64,000 nt of DNA from Cervus elaphus (GCF_910594005.1 NC_057815.1:84925552-84989551), one strand, 5' to 3'. Positions 22,122-32,715 are shown, numbered from the stretch's first letter. A program made the numbers and translations. The notes: a model not told the origin generated them from the sequence alone.

Positions 22122-22457
22122 GGGCTTCCCTGGTTGCTCAGACAGTAAAGAATCTGCCTGCAATGCAGGAGACCCAGGTTTTTTTTTGTTTTTTTTTTTT
22201 TTATTTTATTTTTTTTTTTTAATTTTTTTATTAGTTGGAGGCTAATTACTTCACAACATTTCAGTGGGTTTTGTCATACATTGATACCCAGGTTTGATAC
22301 CTGGGTTGGGAACATCCCCTGGAGAAGGGAATGACTACTCACTCCAGCATTTTCCACACCTGGAAAATACCATGGGTAGAGGAGCCTAGCAGGCTGTAGT
22401 CCATGGAGTCACAGAGAGTTGGACAGGACTGAGTGACTAACACTTTAATTTTCATGT
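22122..22457 (+). mobile_element. Bov-tA-type SINE, split by an L1 tail
   Basis: The head 'gggcttccctggttgctcag' runs to 'ggagacccaggtt', then resumes after the L1 insertion with 'acccaggtttgatacc' and runs to 'gagtgactaacacttt'. CTAGAAT flanks the SINE at 22115-22121 and 22458-22464. Confidence 0.92.
22182..22285 (-). mobile_element. Ruminant L1 3' end nested in a SINE, antisense
   Basis: A T-rich start, 'attagttggaggctaattac' and 'gtgggttttgtcatacattg' are the reverse of the last ~100 bp of L1. ACCCAGGTTT is duplicated at 22172-22181 and 22286-22295. This is the youngest layer at this site. Confidence 0.92.
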
Positions 22458-22729
22458 CTAGAATACTCTTTCTTAGGTAATCCCAGGGCTTGCCCTACGG
22501 CTCAATTCATATCTATATTTTTGATGCCAGTTTCTTGAACCAACAGATAAAAAATGGAGGCATCCTTGTTGCCATTTGCTTGGTTTTCCTTCACAGCTCT
22601 TATCACTTTCTACGTTTAGTTTCTGATCTTTCTGCTCCTTTGAGAATGGGATATTAGCACTGCATTTTAGTGCTCAGAACACTTTCTGATACATAGAAGA
22701 CACTCAGGAAATAATTGATTGAGGGATAA

Positions 22730-22800
22730 AAGAGAAAGAGATGAAGGGAGGGAAGGAGGGGGTAAGGTAGGGAGAAAGGAAGGAAGGAAAGAAGGAACAT
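22730..22800. repeat. Purine-rich GGAA/GGGA repeat
   Basis: Imperfect (GGAA)n and (GGGA)n with very few pyrimidines, just after the L2 terminus. Confidence 0.9.
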
Positions 22801-23509
22801 AGAACTTAAGTTTAAAAAAAAACAACTAAGCAATTCATATCCTTTTATCATTTATTACCTAAAAGGATGAAATAAAAAGATTTAGCATACCAAGAAACTA
22901 CAGGTAAAATTCCAACTCCTGAGAAACTTCAGACATGCAAACCTTCTTTCCCCCATTGAAAGAAGCAAATATTTGTGGTAGGAATGACTATGTGATGATA
23001 AAGAGGAAAAGCAACTTTAAGAGTTACTAATTTGCTTTTCTTTCATTTTGGCTGACTATCAATTTAGTGACCAACAAACACACACAAAAAAATGAACCAA
23101 AACAATTTTAGAAAAAAAGCCAGAAAGAACTGAGATTGTCAACTAGAACCAGCTGTAAATCAAATCTTACAGTTTGTGATCAATTACATTAAATGACATG
23201 GATCTTATGCACCAACTATCAGGGCTCACACTGATTGTTAGGAGAGAACTTTTTTTTTTTTTTTTTTTTTTTAGGAGAGAACTTAACTGCACAAACTTTC
23301 TTATTGATACTGCTCATTTGACTAATTCGCTCATCTAGTGTAAACACCAACAACCAACCATAATCCACCTGTTGTGGATAATTTCTTCCCCATCTTGACT
23401 GTTGGAAAATAAAATAAAATCTCAGTAAATATTTTGTTTTACCTCAACTCACCATCTAGTGGCAAAGGAGGTGAACGCAGGATTCCTGTTGAAAATAACA
23501 TGTCCTCCC
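22801..23509. other. Low-repeat sequence, no gene seen
   Basis: No gene found. It contains the poly(T) insertion near 23250 and a CTCF-like string (CCACTAGATGG on the minus strand) at 23452-23462. Confidence 0.5.
23238..23284 (-). repeat. Poly(T) tract inside a 14-bp direct repeat
   Basis: About 22 T residues are flanked on both sides by TTAGGAGAGAACTT. This looks like insertion of a cDNA cut off within its poly(A) tail, which leaves only tail and target duplication. Confidence 0.7.
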
Positions 23510-23960
23510 CACAAATATTTGCTTAATGTTTACTTTGCACCAGGAATTATATCTAGTACAGTGTTAAGAGGAGGTGCTTAATACAAAATGACAAAACTTT
23601 ACAGTGGGTATTACTGGACTTCCCTGGTGGTCCAGTGGTTAAAACTTTGCCCTCCAAAGCAGGGGGTGTAGGTTTGATCCCGCTCAGGAGCTAAAATCCC
23701 ACATGCCTCGCCACCAGGAGACTGAAACATAAAACAGAGGCAATACTGTAACAAATTTAATCAAGTCTTTAAAAATGGTCCACATGAAAAAAAAAAATCT
23801 TAAAAAAAAAAGGAGTATTATCATCCTTTAGTATTTTGCAGGTGAGGACATCAAACCCAAGAGTGATGGATATAGGAAACAGTGCAGCTGATAAGTGAAA
23901 GAGCCCATAAACCTATCCAGAACTGTGCCCCCCGTCTCATCACAATGCCCTCTCATTAAA
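23510..23960 (-). mobile_element. MIR/L2-like remnant, antisense, split by a CHR SINE
   Basis: 'atgtttactttgcaccagg' before the SINE and 'gtattatcatcctttag' and 'caggtgaggacatc' after it match the reversed MIR order. It is diverged. Confidence 0.5.
23616..23811 (+). mobile_element. CHR-type cetartiodactyl SINE
   Basis: 'ggacttccctggtggtccag' then 'gtggttaaaact' and a 'ggtttgatcccgctcagg' B-box region are typical of the CHR tRNA-derived family, with a long 3' body ending in A runs. 'gtattact' and 'gtattatc' flank it. Confidence 0.88.
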
Positions 23961-24529
23961 TTGCAGGTATAGTCGATGGCTAGGTAACAGTTTGTTCTTC
24001 TGAGAAATTAGCCTGAACTTGGCGCAACTGACAAATAGGGATAGTCATCACATAATCTTAGTGAATGTTGATTTCAAGAACAATGTCACTTGGACCACTG
24101 GGTTACTAGTTCAGAATGGTTCAGGGGATAATTCCAGGTATCTGCAAATGGGAGCAATAGCAGCATGCACAATGATGACCCTTAAACCATGGAAACTTGA
24201 ATAAGTCAATGTAAAGAGTTTAGTGAACATGCAGAGTATAGTTCTCTGTAGGAGTAACCTCCACTAGGCAATGAACATATTTTTGGGTTTAGAGACCAAA
24301 CACATTTTAGTTCAAGTGAAAGCACATCAGAATTTAAATGCGTATCATTAGCAAATATAAATAAAACCACATTACAGACAATATGGTTAAACTTAATAGG
24401 CAGATGGAAAGTATATCTAGAAAATCGAAACTCAAACAGTAAGAATTTTTTAGTGCATTTTGGGGCACACTGGGGCTACTTACCATATTCCAATTCTCAT
24501 TCTTTAAGGTACGAAATATGTTTAGTGTG
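23961..24529. other. Low-repeat sequence, no gene seen
   Basis: Nothing recognisable. A 61-codon frame at 24019-24204 shows no features of a gene. Confidence 0.5.
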
Positions 24530-24800
24530 CTTTGAAGTCAGGCACAGCCATCTGTCTTTCTTAAGACAATGGTATATGAGAGAAAATTATATGCTTCATT
24601 CACCTTCCAGTATCAAGTGGTTAAAAACTAGTACACAGTTCACTTTATTCCTTTTTCCCTGGCACAGTGATGGTAAGGTTCACGATGGTAGAGGTTCTCA
24701 TCAACGTGGGTCCTGATGAAACAATGAAGACCAACTTCACATGGACAAGTCGTTGAGTGAGAAATAAAACTGTTTAAGCTACTAAGATTTGGATATGCCT
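24530..24800 (+). mobile_element. Possible LTR remnant
   Basis: 'gagtgagaaataaaactg' followed by 'ttaagctactaagatttgg' resembles the 3' part of ancient MaLR-like LTRs (..aaataaac.. taagccactgagatttgg). Only this end is suggestive. Confidence 0.35.
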
Positions 24801-24828
24801 TGAACCACACATTCAAAAAACTAAGATC

Positions 24829-26247
24829 ATGGCATCTGTTCCCATCACTTCATGGCAAATATATGGGGAAACCATGGAAACAGTGACTGACTTTATTTTG
24901 GGGGGCTCCAAAATCACTGTAAATGGTGACTGCAGCCATGAAATTAAAAGACGCTTACTCCTTGGAAGGAAAGTTATGACCAACCTGGACAGCATATTAA
25001 AAAGCAGAGACATGAAGAATGGAACTGGAGGAATCAACCTGCCTGACTTCAGACTCTACTACAAAGCCACAGTCATCAAGACAGTATGGTACTGGCACAA
25101 AGACAGGAATATAGATCAATGGAACATAATAGAAAGCCCAGAGATAAATCCATGGACCTATGGACACCTTATCTTTGACAAAGGAGGCAAGGATATACAA
25201 TGGAAAAAAGACAACCTCTTTAACAAGTGGTGCTGGGATAACTGGTCAACCACTTGTAAAAGAATGAATCTAGAACACTTTCTAACACCATACACAAAAA
25301 TAAACTCAAAATGGATTAAAGATCTAAATGTAAGACCAGAAACTATAAAACTCCTAGAGGAGAACATAGGCAAAACACTCTCCGACATAAATCACAGCAA
25401 GATCCTCTATGACCCACCTCCCAGAATATTGGAAATAAAAGCAAAACTAAACAAATGGGACCTAATGAAACTTAAAAGCTTTTGCACTACAAAGGAAACT
25501 ATAAGCAAGGTGAAAAGACAGCCCTCAGATTGGGAGAAAATAATAGCAAATGAAGAAACAGACAAAGGATTAATCTCAAAAATATACAAGCAACTCCTGA
25601 AGCTCAATTCCAGAAAAATAAATGACCCAATCAAAAAATGGGCCAAAGATCTAAACAGACATTTCTCCAAAGAAGACATACAGATGGCTAACAAACACAT
25701 GAAAAGATGCTCAACATCACTCATTATTAGAGAAATGCAAATCAAAACCACAATGAGGTACCATTACTCGCCAGTCAGGATGGCTGCTATCCAAAAGTCT
25801 ACAAGCAATAAATGCTGGAGAGGCTGTGGAGAAAAGGGAACCCTCTTACACTGTTGGTGGGAATGCAAACTAGTATAGCCGCTATGGAAAACAGTGTGGA
25901 GATTTCCTAAAAAACTGGAAATAGAACTGCCATATGACCCAGCAATCCCACTTCTGGGCATACACACTGAGGAAACCAGATCTGAAAGAGACATGTGCAC
26001 CCCAATGTTCATCGCAGCACTGTTTATAATAGCCAGGACATGGAAGCAACCTAGATGCCCATCAGCAGATGAATGGATAAGGAAGCTGTGGTACATATAC
26101 ACCATGGAATATTACTCAGCCATTAAAAAGAATTCATTTGAATCAGTCCTAATGAGATGGATGAAACTGGAGCCCCTTATACAGAGTGAAGTAAGCCAGA
26201 AAGATAAAGAACATTACAGCATACTAACACATATATATGGAATTTAG
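24829..26247 (+). pseudogene. BovB/L1 ORF2 fusion frame, 473 codons with one TAG
   Basis: A 349-codon open frame (24829-25878) starts in BovB (about 62 codons: 'PITSWQIYGE', 'RRLLLGRKVMTNLDS') and crosses the insertion junction into L1 ORF2 without a shift (NGTGGINLPDFRLYYK, 'RNIDQWNIIESPEI', 'WEKIIANEETDKGLISKIYK'). A single TAG at 25876-25878 breaks it, and the same frame then runs to the native L1 ORF2 stop (MEYYSAIKKN, HIYGI). Neither a reverse transcriptase core nor an endonuclease is present. No sign of a promoter or selection is seen; it is a fortuitous in-frame joining. Confidence 0.9.
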
Positions 26248-26544
26248 AAAGATGGTAACAATAACCCTATATGCAAAATGGAAAAAGAGACACAGAAATA
26301 CAGAACAGACTTTTGAACTCTGTGGGAGAATGTGAGGGTGGGATATTTCAAAAGAACAGCATGTATACTATTTATGGTGAAACAGATCACCAGCCCAGGT
26401 GGGATGCATGAGACAAGTGCTCGGGCCTGGTGCACTGGGAAGACCCAGAGGAATCGGGTGGAGAGGGAGGTGGGAGGGGGGATCGGGATGGGGAATACGT
26501 GTAAATCTATGGCTGATTCATATCAATGTATGACCAAAAAAAAA
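25014..26544 (+). mobile_element. Ruminant L1, 5'-truncated 1.5 kb, nested in BovB
   Basis: It begins within ORF2 at 'gaagaatggaactgg' and carries the ORF2 C-terminus, the native stop at 26245-26247, and a 3' UTR with 'ggcctggtgcactgggaag' and the G-rich 'gggaggtgggaggggg', then poly(A). AAAAAGCAGAGACAT is duplicated exactly at 24999-25013 and 26545-26559. It is younger than the BovB it splits. Confidence 0.96.
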
Positions 26545-27079
26545 AAAAAGCAGAGACATTAGTCAACAGGTCTGTATAGTCAAGGCTATGGTTTTTCCAG
26601 TGGTCATGGATGGATATGAGAATTGGATTATAAAGAAAGTCGAGCACTGAAGAATTGATGCTTTTGAACTGTGGTGTTGGAGAAGACTCTTGAGAGTCCC
26701 TTGGACTGTAAGGAGATCCAACCAGTCCATCCTAAAGGAGATCAGTCCTGGGTGTTCATTGGAAGGACTGATGCTGAAGCTGAAACTCCAATACTTTGGC
26801 CACCTCATGCAGAGAGCTGACTCACTTGAAAAGACCCTGATACTGGGAAAGATTGAGGGCAGGAGGAGAAGGGGCTGACAGAGGATGAGATGGTTGGATG
26901 GCATCACCGACTCAATGGACATGAGTTTGAGTAAACTCCGGGAGTTGGTGATGGACAGGGAGGCCTGGCGTGCTGTGATTCATGGGGTAACAAAGAATTG
27001 GAAACTACTGAGCGACCGAACTGAACTGAACCACATGAGCTCATCCTTAAACAAAAGAGAAAATCCAATCTGACATTTA

Positions 27080-27275
27080 TTGTTATTCTGTCACTCAGTT
27101 GTGTCCGACTCTTTGCAATCACATGGACTACAGCACACCAGACCTCCCTGTCCTCCACTATCTCGCAGAGTTTGCTCAAGTTCATGTCCATTGAGTCAGT
27201 GATGTGATCTAACCATCTCATCCTCCACCGCTCTCTTCTCCTTTGCCTTCAATCTTTCCCAGCATCAGTATCTTT
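27080..27275 (-). mobile_element. BovB LINE 3' end, antisense, with target duplication
   Basis: About 195 bp of reversed BovB terminus (cactcagttgtgtccgac .. atctttcccagcatcag). TCCAATCTGACATT occurs at 27064-27077 and 27276-27289. Confidence 0.92.
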
Positions 27276-27310
27276 TCCAATCTGACATTATTCTGACATT
27301 ATTTGGGACA

Positions 27311-28640
27311 GAGGGCCCTCTGAGTACAACCATTTCAGGTTCATCTACGAAATGAAAATAATCTCCTGGGTAATCATCTTGGTACCACGAGCCATTGATA
27401 TTGTCTAATTAACTCATCTGTATCTTCTTATTCTTTACCAAAATATCTTTCAATGCGAACTTTTCTTACCATGTAGCCTGCGGGAAGTAATGGGAAACAG
27501 CTGCCCTGCCTGTCAATTATGTTTCTTCATCATTAAACTGATTCCTTGGCATCTCAAACTAGTTAGAGTCCTATTCGTTTGGCTAATATAGCTCTGGCCC
27601 TGAGAGGCGGACTGCATGAGTAAGGGTCCATAGGCTAAAATGGGCTTGGGGAAACCACACAACTGCTCTTAAGATGGAGAGGGAGAGGCAGAGATAGATA
27701 AATTGCTTGGTTATTTCCAACAAGATCCTTGTTTAAATTCTGCTCTCATGAGAAAACCAATCACCCCTTAGTCCTTCTGAAGTTGATGAAGCAAAATATG
27801 TTCATAAAGCTATGTCTATACTTTTAATCAGTGCTCTTCAGACATTTATTTCTGGTCAAGAAGGCAGGTGGGAGAGCAGGGGGGTCTCTGCTTTCCCTAT
27901 TGGATTTCCAGATTGCCTCATGTGCTTGGATATTTTGTTGAACAAATAACCTCCTCCATCAAATTGACAGGTCTTTTTGGTTAACTTGTTTCCATAATAA
28001 ATGTTCCATCACCTACATCTATTTTTATTAAACAAGGTGTGGTGAGGAAAGAGGAAAGGTTTTGTACAGGCACTTCTATTTTCAGCAGCTATGGTATTTT
28101 TAATTCATGTTTTTATATCCTTCCAGATAATGTGTACCAGATTATGAATGTCAGGCTTGTAATAAGATTATTTTCTACTGCCATCCATTTTCATAGGAAT
28201 TCATGGACAGGTTCTACCGGTTGAGACCCACAAGTATTTGACAGCACCTGACTTATAAATTACTCCATTCCTTCAGCAGTTGATTGATTTCTGGACATAA
28301 ATAACAAAGGAAATGCCAGAGTAATAATTCATCCATTCTTTGTGGTCACGACTTGTGTTTCAGAAACATTGTTTATTTTGCTGGGGTTCTGACTGGACTT
28401 ATAATTTATCTGGCCCTGGGCACACACTGCTTTTGCTTTTGCTCTTTCAGATTATTGCTCCCAGGAAGGAACAGCAAGTACCACACATTCAAGTGACTAA
28501 ATCCAAAGCTCTGAACACTGACAACCACCAATTCTGAACTGAATTTGCTAGAAAGAAGTCAACAAACTGTTGAGAGAAAGCATTAGCTAAATCCATTTGT
28601 GGGATTAACTGCAAATCCCTCAGCCTAATAAAAGATATAT
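27311..28640. other. 1.3-kb repeat-poor island, no gene seen
   Basis: No exon is supported. Positions 27370-27620 are transposon-free with motifs such as 'gtctaattaactc' and 'cctgtcaattatg', resembling homeodomain-type sites. 28039-28537 holds two short frames of 61-65 codons without features. Confidence 0.4.
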
Positions 28641-28810
28641 ATCAATGCAGGAGACCTGAGTTCAACCCCTGGATTGGGAAGATCCTCTGGAGAAGGGAAT
28701 AGCTACCCACTCCAATATTCTTGCCCGGAGGATGTCATGGACAGAAAAGCCTGGTGGGCTACAGTCCATGGGGTCACATAGAGTCAGACAGGACTGAGCA
28801 ACTGAACAAC
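28641..28810 (+). mobile_element. Bov-tA-type SINE, head-less
   Basis: It starts at 'caatgcaggagacctgag' just before the B box and runs to 'gactgagcaactgaacaac'. The A box is missing. Confidence 0.88.
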
Positions 28811-29265
28811 AATTGCTTTACAGTTATTCATTTCTGCTGTATACAACACGAATCAACTGTTATATATATATCTCCCCTCCTTTGTTGAACCTCCCTCCTC
28901 ACAATCCCACCCCATCCAGGTCATCACAGCACGGAGCTGAGTTCCCTGCATAGACAGCATGTTCTGGCTAGCTATTTGTTTTACACATAGTAATGCATGT
29001 ATGTCAACGATACTTTCTCAAACATCCTCCCCTCTCCTTTGCCCACTGGGTCCACAAGTCCATTTTCTATGTCTTTGTTTCTATTCCTTCCCTCAGATAG
29101 GTTCATGGGCATCATTTTTCTAGATTCCACATGTATGTGTTAATATATGATATCTGTTTCTCTCTTTCTGACTTCACTGTGTGACAGACTCTAGGTTTAT
29201 CCGTCAGACTCTCACTACTGCAGACTCAACTGTGTTCCTTTTTATGGTGTTTCTTTTCATTTGTC
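28811..29265 (-). mobile_element. L1 3' UTR fragment, antisense
   Basis: 'gctttacagttattcattt', 'ctgagttccctgcatagac' and 'tagattccacatgtatgtg' are reversed ruminant L1 3' UTR. It carries no ORF2. Confidence 0.8.
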
Positions 29266-29335
29266 CGTTGCTTCCCTCCCTTATTCCATCTCCCTTGTTT
29301 CCATCCTTTCCTCCTTTCTTCCTTCCCTCTTTCCT
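29266..29335. repeat. Pyrimidine-rich TTCC/CCTT tract
   Basis: Imperfect (TTCC)n and (CCTTT)n sequence. Confidence 0.85.
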
Positions 29336-29419
29336 GAATAAAGCACTCATTAGTGTCTAGTACAGACGTCTTAAGCTCAACTGGACTCGATCATACTTCA
29401 TTCTTCTCAAGTTTTGTGC

Positions 29420-29660
29420 TCTCGCTCACAACTTCTCTGGAATGCTCTCTTCATTTTCTATGAACATAAGTAGTCTCCATTCGAAAGCTACTGGATATGA
29501 TTCCTTTTCCACTAAGTCCTCAACAGACACTTGAATCTGTATTACCTCTCTCCTATGGCATTTACCAAAATATTCATTATTTTAGAAATATTTGCATGCT
29601 CGATGCTCACCTTTTTTACCCATCTAGGTTGTTAGTATGCTAATTGCTTATGGGAATAGT
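29420..29660 (+). mobile_element. Possible L2/MIR-class remnant
   Basis: 'tctctggaatgctctcttc', 'tatggcatttaccaaaat' and 'atctaggttgttagtatgc' follow the order of L2 3' sequence in sense. It is weak. Confidence 0.4.
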
Positions 29661-29869
29661 GAGTGCTATGCTTAGTCACTCAGTTGTGTCCAATTCTTTG
29701 TGACCCCATGGACTTCAGCCCACCAGGCTCCTCTGTCCATGGGGATTCTCCAGGCAAGAATACTGGAGTGGGTTGCCATGCCGCCCTCCAGGGGATCTTC
29801 CCAACCCAGGGATCAAACCCTCATGCATTCCAGGTGGATTCCTTACCATCTGAGCTGCCTGAGGCACCC
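29661..29869 (-). mobile_element. Bov-tA-type SINE, antisense
   Basis: It runs in reverse from 'gcttagtcactcagttgtg' to 'taccatctgagctgcctg', with the 'gccgccctccaggggatc' subtype segment. Confidence 0.92.
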
Positions 29870-30234
29870 ACGTTGCCTTCCACTGAATGTATAGAAAAAA
29901 TATCTACACAAAATCCCAAATGATAACAATAAACACTACGGAAAGGTCACAACGCTAGGCTGTAGATGCATCTCAGTTCAAGACTCCCCTCTGTAAATTC
30001 ACTGATTTGAAATTCTGAAGACCCCTCTGCATTTCAATTGCCTGCTGTGCAAAGTGCAGAGAACTACACTGGAACATTCGTGACTTCAAAATTCATGACT
30101 CTAATATATACCTTCTGTTCAATGATTCAGCATCAGATAAATCAGAGCATCTCACTATCACAGATAGAGGCTTTAAAACATTCAGGGATAATTTTACAGA
30201 CTCTCTCTGGATAAAAGAGTCAACATATCAAAGC
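29870..30234. other. Unassigned sequence
   Basis: No gene and no recognised repeat. Confidence 0.5.
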
Positions 30235-30302
30235 CCTTTAATGTAATAATAGCAGATATTCATTACTGAGCACTTCACAGATGGCAGGTACTGTGTTCGA
30301 TT
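30235..30302 (-). mobile_element. MIR, antisense, left part
   Basis: 'tattcattactgagcactt' and 'ggcaggtactgtgttc' are the reversed MIR 3' end. The same copy resumes at 32566 (gctaagtattttag .. gaaaaaaactgaggcaaag), so the L1 between them inserted into this MIR. Confidence 0.75.
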
Positions 30303-30503
30303 TGGTTTTTTTTTCAACTTTTATTGGAGTATAGTTGCTTTACAATGTTCTGCCGGTTTCTACTATATAGCAAAGTGTATCAGCTACACGTATACATGCA
30401 TCCCCTCTGTTTTGGACTTCCTGCCCATTCAGGTCAGCACAGAGCACTGAGCGAGGCTCCCTGTGCCTACAGCGGGTTCTCAGCAGTTATCTATTTTATA
30501 CTC

Positions 30504-30727
30504 GTGTGTGTGTATGCGCGCTCACTCAGTCACATCTGACTCTTTGCAGCTCCATGGACTGTATCATCCCAGGCTCCTCTGTCTATGGGGTTCTCCAGGC
30601 AAGAACACTGGAATGGTTTGCCATTTCCTTCTCCAGAGGACCTTCTCCACCCAGGGATCATACCCTTGCTCCTATGTCTCCTGCATTCGCAGGCAGATTC
30701 TTTGCCACTGAGCCACCTGGGAAGCCC
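30504..30727 (-). mobile_element. Bov-tA-type SINE, antisense, in L1
   Basis: It reads from 'gcgctcactcagtcacatc' to the head 'ccacctgggaagccc'. A reversed B box is present with changes (gggatcatacccttg). Confidence 0.93.
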
Positions 30728-30872
30728 AACAAAGTAGTGGATACATGTCAGTCCCAATTTCCCAATCCATCCTACCCCCACCTTCTCCCTCCTTGGTGTT
30801 CATATGTTTGTTCTCAACATCTGTGTCTCTATTTCTGCTTTGCCAAAAGGTTCCTTTGTACCATTCTTCTCA

Positions 30873-31072
30873 GGTAGCTCACTGGTAAAAACAATAATCC
30901 CCCTGCCAAGCAGGAGACTCAGGTTCAATCCTGGGGTCAGGAGGATTCCATGGAGAAGGAAATGGCAACCTATTCCAGTATTCTTGCCTGGGAAATCTCA
31001 TGAACAAAAGAGCCTGGCAGGCTACAGTCCATGATGTTGCCAAGAGTTGGGCATGACTTAGCAACTAAATAG
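30873..31072 (+). mobile_element. Bov-tA-type SINE, in L1
   Basis: A decayed head (caggtagctcactggtaaa), 'caggttcaatcctggggtc' and an end at 'agcaactaaatagcaaca'. It has lost more similarity than the neighbouring SINE. Confidence 0.88.
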
Positions 31073-31395
31073 CAACAATACTGTTTTTCTAGATTCCACA
31101 TATATGTGTTGATATATGATATTTATTTTTACCTTTCTGACTTACTCTGCTCTGTATGAAAGACTCTAGGTTCATCCACTTCTCTGCAAATGACACTATT
31201 TTGTTCCTTTTTATGGTTGTGTCCATTGTATATATGTGTCATATCCTTATCTGTTCTTCTGTTGATGGATATTTAGATCGCCTCCATATCCTAGCTATTG
31301 TAAATAGTGCTACAATGGACATTAGAATGCATGTATTGTTTGAAATTATGCTTCTCTCTGGGTATACACACATGAGTAGAATTGCTGGGTCATAT

Positions 31396-32182
31396 CAGAT
31401 ATGCAGATGACATGCCCTTATGGCAGAAAGTGAAGGGGAACTAAAAAGCCTCTTGAGGAAAGTGAAAGAAGAGAGTGAAAAAGTTGGCCTAAAGCTCAAC
31501 ATTCAGAAAACTAAGATCATGGCATCTGGTCCCATCACTTCATGGCAAATAGATGGGGAAACAGTGGAAGCAGTGGCTGACTTTATTTTTTGGGGCTCCA
31601 AAATCACTGCAGATGGTGATTGCAGCCATGAAATTAAGACGCTTACTCCTTGGAAGGAAAGTTATGACCAACCTAGACAACATATTAAAAAGCAGAGACA
31701 TTACTTTGCCAACAAAGGTCCATCTGGTCAAGGCTATGGTTTTTTCAGTGGTCATGTATGGATGTGAGAGTTGGACTGTGAGGAAAGCTGAGCACAGAAG
31801 AATTGATGCTTTTGAACTGTGGTGTTGGAGAAGACTCTTGAGAGTCCCTTGGACTGCAAGGAGATCCAACCAGTCCATCCTAAAGGAGATAAGTCCTGGG
31901 TGTTCATTGGAAGGACTGATGCTGAAGCTGAAACCCCAATACTTTGGCCACCTGATGCGAAGAGATGACTCATTGGAAAAGACCCTGATGCTGGGAGGGA
32001 TTGGGGGCAGGAGGAGAAGGGGATGACAGAGGATGAGATGGCTGGATGGCATCACCGACTCGATGGACATGAGTTTGCGTAAACTCCGGGAGCTGGTGAC
32101 GGACAGGGAGGCCTGGCGTGTTGCGATTCATTCGGTTGCAAAGAGTCAGACATGACTGAGTGATTGAACTGAACTGAACTGA
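31396..32182 (+). mobile_element. BovB LINE, 0.8 kb, in L1, without clear duplication
   Basis: It starts exactly at the YADD region (cagatatgcagatgac) and ends in 'gaactgaactgaactgat'. The flanking L1 'gggtcatat' and 'ggtggttct' join to the expected L1 sequence with no more than about 2 bp duplicated. Frames 31420-31767 and 31553-32026 cover the C-terminal domain with one indel between them. Confidence 0.93.
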
Positions 32183-32565
32183 TGGTGGTTCTTTAGTTTT
32201 TTGAGGAATATCCTTTTCCACAGTGGCTGTATCAATTTATATTCACACCAAGAGTGCACAAGGGTTCCGTTTTCCCCACATCCTCTCCAGCATTGTTTGT
32301 AGATTTTTTTTTTTTTTTGATGATAGCCATCTGACTGGTGTGAGGTGTTACTTCATTGTAGTTTTGATTTGCATTTCTCTAATAATTTGGGATGTTGAGC
32401 ATCTTTCCATGTGCCTCTTGGCCATGTATCTTTTTTGGAGAAATCTCTAGGTCTTCCACCCATTTTTAAACTGGGTGTTTGTTTTATTGACACTGAGCTG
32501 CATGAATTATGTATTTTGGAAATGAATCCCTTGTCAGTTGTTTTGTTTGCAAATATTGAGCTAAG

Positions 32566-32715
32566 TATTTTAGATTATGCTCTCCAATCCTCACCAGAAC
32601 AAATAAATAAAATCATGTAATAGACTTTATTGCACTTATTTTACTTGTGAAAAAAACTGAGGCAAAGTTAGGTTAATCACTTGGCCCATCCAAAGTCAGA
32701 ATTCAACCAATGTCT
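32566..32715 (-). mobile_element. MIR, antisense, right part
   Basis: It continues 30235-30302: 'caatcctcaccagaacaa', 'cttattttacttgtgaaaaa' and 'ggttaatcacttggccc' are in correct MIR order. Confidence 0.75.

Larger units (their letters stand above)
22053..22735 (+). mobile_element. Ancient L2, 3' segment, interrupted by a SINE
   Basis: It continues the L2 of 19806-20133. 'ctagaat' then 'actctttc' joined across the SINE equals the L2 'tgcctagaatactctt' motif, and the end 'gctcagaacactttctgat' is the L2 3' terminus. Confidence 0.65.
24810..27026 (+). mobile_element. BovB LINE, 5'-truncated, split by an L1
   Basis: BovB segments 24810-25013 and 26560-27026 are the two halves of one copy, starting at 'attcaaaaaactaagatc' and ending 'ccgaactgaac'. 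TGAACCACA at 24801-24809 and 27027-27035 is its target duplication. An L1 lies between the halves. Only the C-terminal domain of BovB is represented. Confidence 0.93.
30303..32565 (-). mobile_element. L1, 3' part, antisense, carrying three insertions
   Basis: It starts with poly(T) (the L1 3' end) and continues as reversed 3' UTR and ORF2 C-terminus in segments 30303-30503, 30728-30872, 31073-31395 and 32183-32565. The gaps are an antisense SINE, a sense SINE and a sense BovB. About 1.05 kb of L1 remains. No intact frame survives. Confidence 0.9.

Noticed and set aside
24829..25878. A 349-codon frame as a host gene
   Set aside because: Its codons are entirely BovB and L1 ORF2, and the target duplication explains the junction.
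27276..27310. Tandem 'tctgacatt' units as a minisatellite
   Set aside because: The first unit is the target duplication of the neighbouring BovB; only one extra copy follows.
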